Below, in pieces: positions 31,674 to 40,517 of a DNA stretch of 64,000 bases (positions are counted from its first letter, which is position 1; each line of letters opens with the position of its first letter). Source of the DNA: Brevundimonas sp. (GTDB lineage Bacteria; Pseudomonadota; Alphaproteobacteria; Caulobacterales; Caulobacteraceae); the NCBI RefSeq assembly GCF_030682035.1, contig NZ_JAUXQZ010000044.1:1-64000 (forward strand). The letters are read 5' to 3'. The translations under genes and the position numbers were made by a program. The notes below the pieces were generated by a model that was not told the origin of the DNA, ran no database searches, and saw nothing but the letters and a program-made list of their open reading frames with translations.

Positions 31674-32150
31674 TCAGCCCGGCAGCACCACGCCCGCCGC
31701 CTCGCCCTCGCCCCGCCACAGCACCCGCTGCTGGTCGACCGGCCCCGACAGCCGCACATCCGGCGCCGACCGAAAGCCGAACCGGCCGAAATAGGGAAGA
31801 TCGCCGACCAGCAGGATGCCGGCGTCCCCGGCGTGGTCGATACAGGCCTGCACCAGGTCTCCGCCCAGTCCCGCCCGGCGGCTGGAGCCCGAAACCGCGA
31901 TGGGGCCGAGAAACAACGCCGGTTCGCCGCCGATGCTGATGGCCCACAAGCGCACCGAGCCTATGATCTGTTCGTCCTCGCGGGCCACAAAGCCGGCCGC
32001 AATGCGCGCCTGCTCCCTCAGCCGTTCCGCCGTCTTGGCGAATCGTCCGGGACCGAAGGCGGCCAGCACCAGGGCCTCGACCGCCGCCCCGTCGGCGGGG
32101 GCCTCGATCTCGATGCGCAGGGGCGCGGGTCTGGCGGGGGTGTCGAACAT
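31674..32150 (-). CDS. GNAT family N-acetyltransferase
   Basis: A 158-residue GNAT protein: LFLGPIAVSGSSRRAGLGGD near 80-99 is motif A with the acetyl-CoA pyrophosphate loop (R-x-x-G-x-G type), then LVGDLPYFGRFGFRSAP. This YhbS-like pattern is common for small acetyltransferases of unknown substrate. Start placed at the ATG before FDTPARPAP; an upstream TTG would add four residues. It is in line with the enoyl-CoA hydratase gene upstream. Confidence 0.88.
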   Translation of the reverse strand: MFDTPARPAPLRIEIEAPADGAAVEALVLAAFGPGRFAKTAERLREQARIAAGFVAREDEQIIGSVRLWAISIGGEPALFLGPIAVSGSSRRAGLGGDLVQACIDHAGDAGILLVGDLPYFGRFGFRSAPDVRLSGPVDQQRVLWRGEGEAAGVVLPG

Positions 32151-32184
32151 GAGGGCGCGCAACTAGGGCCGGCGCGCCCGCGAA

Positions 32185-32958
32185 TCAACCGGCCTTGGAA
32201 AAATCGGGCGCGCGCTTCTGGCTGAAGGCCATGAAGGCCTCCATCGCCTCGGGGCTCGACATCTGGCTGCCGAAAGCCTCGCCCTCGCGTTGCATCAGCG
32301 CCCACAGACGTTCGGCGTCGCGCATCAGCCGCTTGGTCTTGCGGATGGAGTTGGGCGCCCGCGCGGCCAGTTTGGCGGCCAGATCGGCGGCGACGGCCTC
32401 GACCTGATCCGCCGGCACAGCCCGATTGGCCAAGCCCCAGGCCACGGCGGTCCGACCATCGATGGGCTCACCGAGGGCGAACAGCTCAAACGCCCGCTGA
32501 TGACCCAGCACCGCCGGCAGCAGCATCGACGACGCGGCCTCCGGGGCCAAGGCCAGGTTGATGAACGGGACCGACAGCAGAGCGTCCTCGGCCACCACCA
32601 CCATGTCGCAATGCAGCAGCAGGGTCAGGCCGATGCCCACCGCCCGGCCGCGCACCGCCGCCACCGCCGGCTTGTCCAGATCGGCCAGAGCCTTGAGGAA
32701 ACGGAACACCGACATGTCCAGCGGCTGCTGTCCTTGCGAGCCAAGGGCGATGAAGTCGGCGATGTCGTTGCCCGCCGAAAAGCTGTCGCCCTGGCCCGTG
32801 AACACCAGCACCCGCACCGCGTCGTCCGTCCGCGCCCGCTCGGTCGCCTCGGCCAGCACGGCGTACATCGCCTGGGTGATGGCGTTCTTCTTCTCCGGCC
32901 GGGCCAGGGTGACGGTCAGGACGCCGCCCGTCAGTTCGGTCTGAATGTGGTCGGTCAC
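32185..32958 (-). CDS. Enoyl-CoA hydratase/isomerase family protein
   Basis: A 257-residue crotonase: ARPEKKNAITQAMYAVLAEA near 19-38, FTGQGDSFSAGNDIADF near 60-76, AAVRGRAVGIGLTLLLHCDM near 97-116 (oxyanion hole) and FINLALAPEAASSMLLP near 129-145 with an acidic residue in the active region. Hydrates or isomerises acyl-CoA in beta-oxidation or a related path. GTG start overlapping the MBL gene stop (GTGA), so the two are coupled. Confidence 0.9.
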   Translation of the reverse strand: MTDHIQTELTGGVLTVTLARPEKKNAITQAMYAVLAEATERARTDDAVRVLVFTGQGDSFSAGNDIADFIALGSQGQQPLDMSVFRFLKALADLDKPAVAAVRGRAVGIGLTLLLHCDMVVVAEDALLSVPFINLALAPEAASSMLLPAVLGHQRAFELFALGEPIDGRTAVAWGLANRAVPADQVEAVAADLAAKLAARAPNSIRKTKRLMRDAERLWALMQREGEAFGSQMSSPEAMEAFMAFSQKRAPDFSKAG

Positions 32959-34019
32959 GCCGCCTCTCCCCGTTTGATGATCGTCCACCAGTCCACGCCG
33001 TCCGCATCACGGACCCGGCTGACCCGGCCCCGATGCAGCAGATAGTTCAGATGCGCGATGGCTTCACCCGTAGCCATGCCGCGTACGCCGTCCCCGACCG
33101 CCCGCGCAAACAGGGCGCCGAACACATCGACCGCCCGCTTCGGCGTCTTCAACGTCTTCTCCAGCCGCTTCAGCGACACCTCATGGCCACGGATCAGGGC
33201 GTCCAGACGCGTGTGCACGCCATGGAACGGCTCGCCATGCGAGGGAAGGATCAGGCCGTCGTGGGGCAGGACGCCCTTCATCCGCTCCAGCGAGTCCAGC
33301 CAGTCGCCCAGCGGGTCCGCGTCGGGCTCGGTCGGCCAGACCGACACGTTCGACGATATCCGCGGCAGGATCTGGTCCCCGCCCAACACCACCCCATCGG
33401 CCTCGCGCCAGAGGCAGGCGTGTTCGGGACTGTGCCCCTCGCCCACCACCACGCGCCAGTCCTGACCGCCGAGGCTCAACCGGTCGCCCTCCCGCATCCG
33501 CACATAGCCGCTCGGCATGGCGGAGACGGCCCGGCCGAACTGGCCGTATTCGCGGCGGTAGGTCTCGACCTGATCGGCGTCCCAGCCCGCGGCGCGATAG
33601 TAGTCAGCCCCGGATTCCGGCGCCGGTTGTCCCGTATCCGCCAGCAGCATCCGCGCGGTCACATATTCCACCCGCGTCATCACCAGCGGCGCGCCCGTCC
33701 GCTCGCACAGCCAGCCGGCCAGGCCGATGTGGTCCGGGTGCATATGGGTGCAGATCACCCGCGTCACCGGCCGCCCGCCCAGCGGCCCCGTCAGCAGGGC
33801 GGCCCAGCGGTCGCGCGAATCCGGGATGTTCAGCCCGGTGTCGACCAGGGCCCAGCCGTCGCCGTCCTCGACCGCATAGACATTGATGTGATTGAGCGCG
33901 ATCGGCATGGACAGCCGCATCCACAGCACGCCCGGGGCGACCTTGACCGCCTCGCCGAAGCCGGGCGGAACCGGATGTGGATAGGTCAGGCCGCGCCCGT
34001 CGCGCGTCGCCTGATTCAT
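32955..34019 (-). CDS. Metallo-beta-lactamase fold hydrolase
   Basis: A 354-residue MBL protein: VDTGLN near 60, the metal motif THMHPDHIG with His92, His94, Asp96, His97, a later EGHSPEHA and GGDQILPRIS, and PSHGEPFHG. These are the glyoxalase II-type ligands. An extra C-terminal winged-helix-like domain (GEAIAHLNYLLHRGRVSRVR) is as in LACTB2-type proteins. It is coupled to the enoyl-CoA hydratase gene, so an acyl-thioester role is possible. Starts at 34058 (TTG) are also possible. Confidence 0.88.
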   Translation of the reverse strand: MNQATRDGRGLTYPHPVPPGFGEAVKVAPGVLWMRLSMPIALNHINVYAVEDGDGWALVDTGLNIPDSRDRWAALLTGPLGGRPVTRVICTHMHPDHIGLAGWLCERTGAPLVMTRVEYVTARMLLADTGQPAPESGADYYRAAGWDADQVETYRREYGQFGRAVSAMPSGYVRMREGDRLSLGGQDWRVVVGEGHSPEHACLWREADGVVLGGDQILPRISSNVSVWPTEPDADPLGDWLDSLERMKGVLPHDGLILPSHGEPFHGVHTRLDALIRGHEVSLKRLEKTLKTPKRAVDVFGALFARAVGDGVRGMATGEAIAHLNYLLHRGRVSRVRDADGVDWWTIIKRGEAA

Positions 34020-34183
34020 ATCCGCCGGGGCAGCGCCGTCCGCCAAGTCCGTCTCCAATTGAAACCCATCCCGTAGATACGCCGAAGGGGGCCGTCGCGT
34101 CCAGACGCGGACACCGGTTTGCCTTGACCGCGCCACGGACGCCGGTCAAACGCGATGGCAGTTCAAAAAAGCAGGTGTTCTCC

Positions 34184-35140
34184 GTGTCCCTGATCAAGCT
34201 TCTCGTCGCCGCCCTGGCCCTGCTGTCCGCCCAGCCCGCTCTGGCCCAGGACTACCCGGGCGGACAGAGCGCCTCTGACCGCGCCTCGAACCCCGGCAGC
34301 GAAAGGGGCCCGTCAAACCTTGCCCGCGACGCCCATCGCGATCGCCGTCAGCGTCAGGAAGCCCCCGCCGCCGCCCCGACCCCGGAAGACGTCAGGACCA
34401 CCGCCCAGGCCCAGGCCGTCGCCGCCGGCCTGTCCTGCCAGGTCACTGAGGCCTCCAACCCCGGCGTCACCGCCGAGCAGACGCCGATCTACGAAGCGGC
34501 CTGCGCGGACGGACCCGGCTATATCCTGATCGCTTCCACCCCGCCGCAGGCCTTCAACTGCCTGGAGTTGGCCGGCACCGCGGCGACCGCGCGCCTGCGC
34601 GATCCGGCCGCCGACGTGGGCCAGCAGTGCCTCCTGCCGGCCAACCAGAACGGCCTTGCCATCATCGGCGGCTGGGCCCGCGGCGCGGGTGTGGCTTGCG
34701 CGATCGACGAGGCCGTCGCCATCGGCAAGAGCGACGCTGACAATATCGTCTATGAGATCGGCTGCGCCGGTGCGGACGGCTATTGGCTCGAGCAGATTGC
34801 CGACGGCTGGGACCTCAAGGACTGTCTGCGGGTCGCCTCGACCGGTGGGGCCTGTCGCTTCACCACGGCGCAAGAGCAGGCGGACGGTTTCGAGGCCCGG
34901 CTGGTCGGCACCGACGCCGCCGCCTGCGACGTCACGGGCGTCCGCCTGATGGGCCAGAACGCCAACGGCCGGTTCTACGAAGCCAAATGCGCGGCCGAGG
35001 GCCAGGGCTTCATCGCCCGCGTCAACGCCGAGGGCGCGACCCAGCAGATCTATCCTTGCGCCACCGCCCAGCGCATCGGCGGCGGCTGCACCCTGACCCA
35101 GGTCGCCGCCCCGCCGGTCGTTCCCGGTACGGAACCCTAG
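34184..35140 (+). CDS. Secreted 12-cysteine triple-repeat protein, copy 1
   Basis: A 318-residue exported protein: signal peptide ending PALA-Q (about residue 22), a charged linker (RDAHRDRRQRQEAPAAAP), then three repeats of about 80 residues with four cysteines each: Cys85, 107, 126, 149; Cys172, 194, 214, 224; Cys248, 269, 292, 302. Each repeat contains a YExxCAxxxGY-like turn. I do not recognise the family; the cysteines probably form disulphides in the periplasm. GTG start chosen at the signal peptide; the long upstream frame overlaps the divergent gene. A paralogue follows. Confidence 0.85.
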   Translation: MSLIKLLVAALALLSAQPALAQDYPGGQSASDRASNPGSERGPSNLARDAHRDRRQRQEAPAAAPTPEDVRTTAQAQAVAAGLSCQVTEASNPGVTAEQTPIYEAACADGPGYILIASTPPQAFNCLELAGTAATARLRDPAADVGQQCLLPANQNGLAIIGGWARGAGVACAIDEAVAIGKSDADNIVYEIGCAGADGYWLEQIADGWDLKDCLRVASTGGACRFTTAQEQADGFEARLVGTDAAACDVTGVRLMGQNANGRFYEAKCAAEGQGFIARVNAEGATQQIYPCATAQRIGGGCTLTQVAAPPVVPGTEP

Positions 35141-35270
35141 AGTCTTCGGGCGACGGAGTATGCTCATCAGGGCCTGATCCGCCATACGGGCGGCTGAAGA
35201 CACCCGCCGCCTTGGCCTCAACGCATCCTGCGCGTATCAATGCTTCATACATGCAGTTCAGGTGCTCAAA

Positions 35271-36230
35271 ATGACCCTTCTCAGACTTGTCGCTGTCGCT
35301 GCAGCGGCGCTCATCGCGTCCACTTTCGCCGGCGATCAGGCCCAGGCGCAGACGCAGACGCCCGGCTCGCAACGGCAGGACACGGATCGGCGCTCGACGA
35401 TGGATCGGGATCGTATGGAGAGAGACCTCACACCGGCCGAACGGCGGGCCAGGGATCGCCGCGGCCGTCAGCCTTCGCCCGAACAGGTCACCCAGTCGGC
35501 CCAGGCCGCAGCCACGGCGGCGGGCCTCACCTGCCAGGTGAGCGAATCCGCCCTGCTCGGCACGACCAATGACAACGATGATCTCTATGAAGTCGCCTGC
35601 GCCGGCGGCGGAGGCTACATCCTGACCACGGCCTCGCCGCCGCAGTCCTTCGAATGCCTGGTGCTGGCCGCCCAGGCCGACCGCATCCGCGCGGAAGGCG
35701 GCGAAGTGGCCGCCAACTCCACCTGCAACCTGCCCGGCAACCAGAGCGCCGCCGCGACCATCGCCGCCTTCGCCGTCGAAGCCGGCGTGTCGTGTCAGGT
35801 CGACGCCGGCAAGGCCCTCGGGGCGACGCCGGAAGGCAATCTCGTCTACGAGGTCGGCTGCGCCGGCGTGGACGGCTTTCACATCGAGAGGACGGCCCAG
35901 GGTTGGAAAGCCACGGACTGCCTACAGATTATGGCCACCAGCCTGACCTGCGAGTTCACCACGGTTGCGGAACAGGTCGCCGGCTACAAGACGCTGCTGG
36001 TCGGCACCGCCATTGACGACTGCGACCCCGCACGGATCCACCTCCTGGCCCAGAACGACACCGGCCGCTTCATCGAGGTCAAATGTGTCTCGGGAGAAGG
36101 CTACGTCACCCGGGTCAAGGACGATGCGGTCGGTCAGGTGTACCCCTGCGCCCTGGCCGTGCGCATCGGCGGCGGATGCACGATGACGCCCGTCCCGGCT
36201 CCGGACGCGGCCCCGCCCAGCGATCAGTAG
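35271..36230 (+). CDS. Secreted 12-cysteine triple-repeat protein, copy 2
   Basis: A 319-residue paralogue of the gene just upstream: signal peptide, charged Arg/Asp-rich linker (about residues 28-70), and the same three four-cysteine repeats: Cys88, 110, 129, 152; Cys175, 197, 217, 227; Cys251, 272, 293, 303. Spacing matches copy 1 almost exactly. Both end in VRIGGGCTM/QRIGGGCTL. Function unknown. The ATG is nine bases after an in-frame GTG; AGG precedes it. An intrinsic terminator follows. Confidence 0.87.
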   Translation: MTLLRLVAVAAAALIASTFAGDQAQAQTQTPGSQRQDTDRRSTMDRDRMERDLTPAERRARDRRGRQPSPEQVTQSAQAAATAAGLTCQVSESALLGTTNDNDDLYEVACAGGGGYILTTASPPQSFECLVLAAQADRIRAEGGEVAANSTCNLPGNQSAAATIAAFAVEAGVSCQVDAGKALGATPEGNLVYEVGCAGVDGFHIERTAQGWKATDCLQIMATSLTCEFTTVAEQVAGYKTLLVGTAIDDCDPARIHLLAQNDTGRFIEVKCVSGEGYVTRVKDDAVGQVYPCALAVRIGGGCTMTPVPAPDAAPPSDQ

Positions 36231-36252
36231 TCCTCGGGCTGGATTGAACAGG

Positions 36253-36287
36253 AACGCCCCGGGGTTCGCTCCGGGGCGTTTTCGTTT
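36253..36287 (+). terminator. Intrinsic terminator after the paralogue pair
   Basis: ACGCCCCGG and CCGGGGCGT pair around an eight-base loop, followed by TTTCGTTT. The stem is GC-rich and perfect. Confidence 0.85.
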
Positions 36288-36336
36288 GGGCGATCCCCGC
36301 TTCACAGACCGCCCCGATGCGCCGTAAGCATGGTCC

Positions 36337-37134
36337 ATGCGCATCGCCACTTGGAACGTGAACTCCGTCAACGCCCGCCTGCCGACGGTGCTGGCATGGC
36401 TCGAAGCGGCCCAGCCCGACGTGGTCGGCTTCCAGGAGATCAAATGCCTGGATGAAAAATTCCCCCGCGAAGCCTTTGAGTCGCTCGGCTACAATGTCGA
36501 GACCAACGGCCAGAAGACCTACAACGGCGTCGCCCTGCTCTCGAAATATCCCCTCAGCGACGTGCGGCGCGGCCTGCCCGGCGTCGACGCTTCGGGCTTC
36601 GAGGCCGGGTTCGAACAGGCCCGCTATATCGAGGCCGTGATCGAATGCCCGCGCCCCGTGCGCGTGGGCTGCCTCTACCTGCCCAACGGCAATCCGATCG
36701 GCACGCCCAAATTCGACTACAAGCTGGCCTGGATGGACCGGCTTCAGGCCCACGCCCGCGACTTGCTGCTGCAGGAAGAGGCCTTCACCCTGTGTGGCGA
36801 CTACAACGTCATCCCCACGCCTGACGACGCCAGGAACCCTGCCGCCTGGGTCACGGACGCCCTGTTCCAGCCCGAGAGCCGCGCCGCCTTCGGCGCCCTG
36901 AACAATCTCGGCCTGTCCGAGGCCGGGGCGCTGGGCAAACAGCCGCCCGGAACCTTCACCTTCTGGGACTATCAGGCCGGGGCCTGGCAGCGCGACCACG
37001 GCATCCGCATCGACTTCCACCTCCTGTCGCCCCAGGCCGCCGACCGCTTCGTCGGGATCGAGACCCATCGCGACGCCCGTGATATGGACAAGCCCTCCGA
37101 CCACGTCCCCGTCGTCGTCGAACTGGAGGACTAG
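36337..37134 (+). CDS. xthA: Exodeoxyribonuclease III
   Basis: A 265-residue EEP-family AP endonuclease: MRIATWNVNSVNARLPTVLA, QEIKCLDEKFP (catalytic Glu), CGDYNVIPTPDD (Asp-x-Asn) and PSDHVPVVVELED (terminal Asp-His). Length normal. It removes 3' blocks and cuts abasic sites in DNA repair. The next gene starts four bases after the stop. Confidence 0.96.
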   Translation: MRIATWNVNSVNARLPTVLAWLEAAQPDVVGFQEIKCLDEKFPREAFESLGYNVETNGQKTYNGVALLSKYPLSDVRRGLPGVDASGFEAGFEQARYIEAVIECPRPVRVGCLYLPNGNPIGTPKFDYKLAWMDRLQAHARDLLLQEEAFTLCGDYNVIPTPDDARNPAAWVTDALFQPESRAAFGALNNLGLSEAGALGKQPPGTFTFWDYQAGAWQRDHGIRIDFHLLSPQAADRFVGIETHRDARDMDKPSDHVPVVVELED

Positions 37135-37137
37135 GCC

Positions 37138-37653
37138 GTGGCCGATGTGCTCAGGGTCATACTGCTTGTGGCCCTGGCGGCGGCGGCCCTGACCACGGGC
37201 GCCCTGGTTCTGGCATGGTGGATGGAGCCCGTCCGCCGCATGCGCCGGGCCCTGCTGAAGTCGCTCGGCGTCACGCCCGAGGCCGAGGCCCTGTCGCCGG
37301 CCGAGGGCCGCGCCGCCGGCCTCGACTTCGACGGCGCCCAGGTCGCCGTCCTGTGGAATCGCGGCGGCTCGGGTCTGGTCTACGCCTTCGAGGAGATCGA
37401 GGGCGGAGAGATCATCGTCGACGGCCATGTCGTCGCTCGCGTTCGCCGTGGCGAGGCCCGCAAGGCGCTCGATCTGCTGGCCCCCGACGCCGAACAGGTG
37501 GTGCTGCGGCTGATGTTCGCCGACGCCCGTCACCCGGAGTTCGAACTGGCGCTCTGGGACGCCACCCTGCCGGTCCAGACTGGCTCGCCGGGCGAGGCCC
37601 TTCGCCTGGGGCGACGCTGGCTCTCGCATCTTGAGGCTCTGCTGAGGGGCTGA
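37138..37653 (+). CDS. Membrane-anchored protein of unknown function
   Basis: A 171-residue protein: one N-terminal membrane helix (residues about 5-28), then a compact domain (AAGLDFDGAQVAVLWNRGGS; ELALWDATLP) with no motif I recognise. GTG start with GGAGGA a few bases upstream, immediately after the xthA stop, so it is probably cotranscribed with xthA. Alphaproteobacterial genomes often have such a gene downstream of xthA. Confidence 0.8.
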   Translation: MADVLRVILLVALAAAALTTGALVLAWWMEPVRRMRRALLKSLGVTPEAEALSPAEGRAAGLDFDGAQVAVLWNRGGSGLVYAFEEIEGGEIIVDGHVVARVRRGEARKALDLLAPDAEQVVLRLMFADARHPEFELALWDATLPVQTGSPGEALRLGRRWLSHLEALLRG

Positions 37654-37739
37654 ACGGAATCGGACCCACGCCCTTCCTCCCCCGCTCCCGGACAGCTAGA
37701 ACCGCCCATCCCCGTGACCGAGTTCCCCGAGGAGCCCCC

Positions 37740-38645
37740 GTGGCCCGCCTGTTCGACGCCTACATCATCGCTGACTGGACCGCCGCCGAGGGCAAGAAGC
37801 TCGGTGATACGTCCCTGTGGCTCGGGGTGGCAAAACGCGACGTGCGTTTCCGCCTCTATACCGAGACCCACAACGTCGCGACGCGGGCCGAGGGCGAGGC
37901 CCTGCTGGCCTCCCTGCTGGCCGAGCACCGCAAGCGTGGCGACCGGGTGCTGGTCGGTTTCGACTTCAATTTCGGCTTCCCCGCCGGTACCGCCGAACGG
38001 CTGAAGCTGACCGGAACGCCGTGGTCGGCGATGTGGAAATTCCTTGCCGCCAACGTCGTCGACAAGCCCGACAACACCAACAACCGCTATCAGGTCGCCG
38101 CCAAGATCAACCGGCTCATGACGGACAGCCCGTGGCCCATGTGGGGCGCTCCCGCCAATCAGGCCCAGCGCTGGCTGACCACGACCAAACCCCCCGCGGG
38201 TTCCGGCGCCGACATCCCCGAATACCGCGCGACCCAGGACGCGGTCCGCAAGGGCCGGCTCCAGCCCAAGTCGGTCTGGCAGATGCACGGCGCGGGCGCG
38301 GTCGGCGGCCAGACCCTCGTCGGCGTCCCGGCCGTGCGCCGCTTGCTGGAAAAGCTCGGCCCCTCGGGCGCCGTCTGGCCCTTCGGCACCGGCTGGCGCG
38401 CGCTGGACGCCGCCGATGTCGAGCCGCTGTCGGCCCTGGTGGTCGAGGTCTATCCCTCGATGTTCGACGCCAAACCCAGTGAGGGCGAGTTCAAGGACCA
38501 GGCCCAGGTGCGGGTGACCGCCGAGCATTTCGCCAAACTCGACGAGACTGGCGCCCTGTCCACCGCCTTCGCCCCGCCGAAGGGCGCGGGCGAGGCTCTG
38601 ATCGCCAGGGTCGAGCAAGAAGAGGGCTGGATTCTGGGAGCGTAA
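37740..38645 (+). CDS. Conserved protein, RNase H-fold (DUF429-like) pattern
   Basis: A 301-residue soluble protein: FDAYIIADWTAAEGKK at the N-terminus and RVLVGFDFNFGFPAGTAERL near residues 70-89 have the acidic-residue strands of an RNase H-like fold. VWQMHGAGAVGGQTL and VVEVYPSMF follow. In other alphaproteobacteria such proteins are found fused or adjacent to cofactor genes and are loosely named after them; I would not transfer that. The active-site acids Asp12 and Asp75 look present. Function unknown. Confidence 0.78.
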   Translation: MARLFDAYIIADWTAAEGKKLGDTSLWLGVAKRDVRFRLYTETHNVATRAEGEALLASLLAEHRKRGDRVLVGFDFNFGFPAGTAERLKLTGTPWSAMWKFLAANVVDKPDNTNNRYQVAAKINRLMTDSPWPMWGAPANQAQRWLTTTKPPAGSGADIPEYRATQDAVRKGRLQPKSVWQMHGAGAVGGQTLVGVPAVRRLLEKLGPSGAVWPFGTGWRALDAADVEPLSALVVEVYPSMFDAKPSEGEFKDQAQVRVTAEHFAKLDETGALSTAFAPPKGAGEALIARVEQEEGWILGA

Positions 38646-38675
38646 CCCTAACACGAAAGTTGTCGCCCTTTCAGG

Positions 38676-38705
38676 TTGACAATCTCTCGCCTAAGGAGAA
38701 CTTGC
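38676..38705 (+). promoter_or_regulatory. Possible promoter of the small secreted protein gene
   Basis: TTGACA at 38676-38681 followed at 17 bases by GAACTT. The -10 is weak, so this is only a candidate. Confidence 0.3.
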
Positions 38706-38747
38706 GCCTCACCTCACATCCGTGAGGCGAACAAGGGAGGTCTCACC

Positions 38748-38993
38748 ATGAAACTACCACGCATCCTCGTTCTCGGAGCGCTCGTCGCATCCATCGCCAG
38801 CGCGGCGTCTGCGCAGACCATTCACCACTGGGGACCGCAGCCGTTCGGCTATCAATACACCCACTACATCAACGGTCAGCTGGCCTCGATCAACTATATG
38901 GGTTGCAACGGCACCGAGACCTGGGACGGCTACAACGGCTACCCCGACCTGACCTACGGCGACACCTACGACTACGTTGAGTGGGAATGCTGA
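38748..38993 (+). CDS. Small secreted Tyr/Gly-rich protein
   Basis: An 81-residue protein: signal peptide ending in ASA-Q (residue 23), mature part of 58 residues rich in Tyr, Gly, Asn and Trp (GYQYTHYINGQLASINYMGC ... YVEWEC) with two Cys. GGGAGG precedes the ATG. It resembles small exported families such as DUF6289 by length and by its Cys/Gly-Thr pattern, but I am not sure. It is likely periplasmic or extracellular. Monocistronic. Confidence 0.75.
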   Translation: MKLPRILVLGALVASIASAASAQTIHHWGPQPFGYQYTHYINGQLASINYMGCNGTETWDGYNGYPDLTYGDTYDYVEWEC

Positions 38994-39078
38994 TCACGGC
39001 CTGACCCGGGGGGACGGGGCCGTCGGCGCCGTCCTTCTCCGTCACCGCCGCGTCATTGCTCTGCTCTATCTCCGGCCC

Positions 39079-40074
39079 ATGTTCCGGCTCATCCTGCTGA
39101 CAGTCGCCATCCTCACCACGAGCCCCGCGCTGTCCCAGACGCACCAGCCCCTGATCATCGCCCACCGCGGCGCTTCGGGCGAGCGGCCCGAACACACCCG
39201 CGTGGCGTACGAGCGAGCGATCAAACAAGGCGCCGATTTCATCGAGCCCGACCTGGTGATGTCCCGCGACGGCGTTCTGGTCGTGCGTCACGAGAACGAG
39301 ATCGGCGGCACGACGGACGTAGCGGCGCACCCCGAATTCTCCGCCCGACGCGTGACCAAGACCGTCGACGGCGAGCTCGTCACCGGCTGGTTCACCGAGG
39401 ATTTCACCCTCGCCGAGCTGAAGACCCTGCGGGCCCGCGAACGCCTGCCCGACCTCCGCCCCGCCAACACCGCCTTCGATGGCCGGGACCCGATCCTGAC
39501 CTTCGAGGAGGTGCTCGACATCGCCGCCGTCGCGGGCGTCGGCGTGGCGCCCGAGCTCAAACACCCGTCGTATTTCACCGCCCTCGACCTGCCGATGGAG
39601 GACGTCTTCGTCGCCACGCTGGAACGCCGCGGCCTGACCGGTGCTGACGCTCCGGTCCTGATCCAGTGTTTCGAGGTCGGACCCCTGCAACGCCTCCGCG
39701 CCCGCATCGCCACACCCCTGCTGCAACTGGTCGCCGCGTCCGGCGGCCCATTCGACCGCCCGGACCTCCGCTACGCCGCCATGACCACGCCTCGGGGCCT
39801 CGCCGACATCGCGACCTACGCCGACTGGATCGGCGTCGACACGGCCCTGATCGAACCGGCCCCCGGCGCCCCGACCGCCCTGATCGCCGAGGCCCACGCC
39901 GCCGGCCTCGGGGTCGCCGCCTGGACCTTCCGCGCCGAGAACGCCTTTCTGCCCGAGGCCGATCGCATCGGCGACGACCCGACCGCGCACGGCCGGTTGC
40001 GCGAGCGGCTGGCGCGGTTCGCAAGGTCCGGGCTGGATGCCGCCTTCATGGACCAGCCTGCTCTGGGGCGTTGA
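39079..40074 (+). CDS. Periplasmic glycerophosphodiester phosphodiesterase
   Basis: A 331-residue GDPD: signal peptide ending ALS-Q, then the TIM-barrel motif LIIAHRGASGERPEHT, DFIEPDLVMSRDGVLVVRHE (metal-binding Glu/Asp and His), LPDLRPAN and EVLDIA. This is the GlpQ type that splits deacylated phospholipids to glycerol 3-phosphate and alcohol. The start at the signal peptide was preferred to the upstream in-frame ATG. Confidence 0.92.
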   Translation: MFRLILLTVAILTTSPALSQTHQPLIIAHRGASGERPEHTRVAYERAIKQGADFIEPDLVMSRDGVLVVRHENEIGGTTDVAAHPEFSARRVTKTVDGELVTGWFTEDFTLAELKTLRARERLPDLRPANTAFDGRDPILTFEEVLDIAAVAGVGVAPELKHPSYFTALDLPMEDVFVATLERRGLTGADAPVLIQCFEVGPLQRLRARIATPLLQLVAASGGPFDRPDLRYAAMTTPRGLADIATYADWIGVDTALIEPAPGAPTALIAEAHAAGLGVAAWTFRAENAFLPEADRIGDDPTAHGRLRERLARFARSGLDAAFMDQPALGR

Positions 40075-40517
40075 AGCGTCCTTCCCGCCCCCGATCCTCC
40101 GTCCCCTTCTGACCCCCAAAGCGCCCTTCTCGCCCCGCCCCGAGATTTTTCTTCTCAGTGCTCGTTCCGGCCCGCGTAAAATAGACCCCGTCGGCCCCCG
40201 GACCGCCGCCGGTCTTTGACAATCCACCCACCCGCGACCGCCCCAGGCGCGGTGAACCCACAGGCCAGCTGCGCCTTGCCCACGCCCGCACAGGGTCGGG
40301 AAGACAGCTTTTCGCGATTTTTCGGGGGAAGAGCTGAACCCTCTCCCAGCGGGAGAGGGAGACCGCGCACGGCGGCCGCAGGCCGTCGTCCTTGCGTGGT
40401 CGGGTGAGGGGTTACGGTGGCAGCCGGTTCACACCGGACCCCCTCACCCTTTCGCGCAAGAACGATCGCTGCGCGCTCGTGCGCTCAAGCCCTCTCCCCA
40501 TGGGAGAGGGTTCGGAA
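40075..40517. other. Gap between the GDPD and glyS genes
   Basis: The first 264 bases are GC-rich with only weak reading frames and a short CTGAGA/TCTCGG hairpin near 40141-40160. I see no gene. From 40339 the MITE-like element described below fills the rest up to the glyS stop. Confidence 0.5.
40339..40510. repeat. MITE-like palindromic element after glyS
   Basis: A 172-base stretch bounded by two near-identical palindromes, CCCTCTCCCAGCGGGAGAGG-G (40339-40359) and CCCTCTCCCCATGGGAGAGG-G (40490-40510). The interior carries inverted GGGTGAGGGG (near 40403) and CCCCTCACCC. It has no coding potential and may also act as the glyS terminator. Confidence 0.65.

Noticed and set aside
36115..37629. 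Minus-strand 504-codon frame
   Set aside because: Antisense shadow of xthA and its neighbour; typical Gly/Arg/His-rich shadow composition.
40046..40291. Minus-strand 81-codon frame between the GDPD and glyS genes
   Set aside because: Low-complexity Gly/Arg-rich, no ribosome site, partly overlaps the GDPD gene; no support as a gene.
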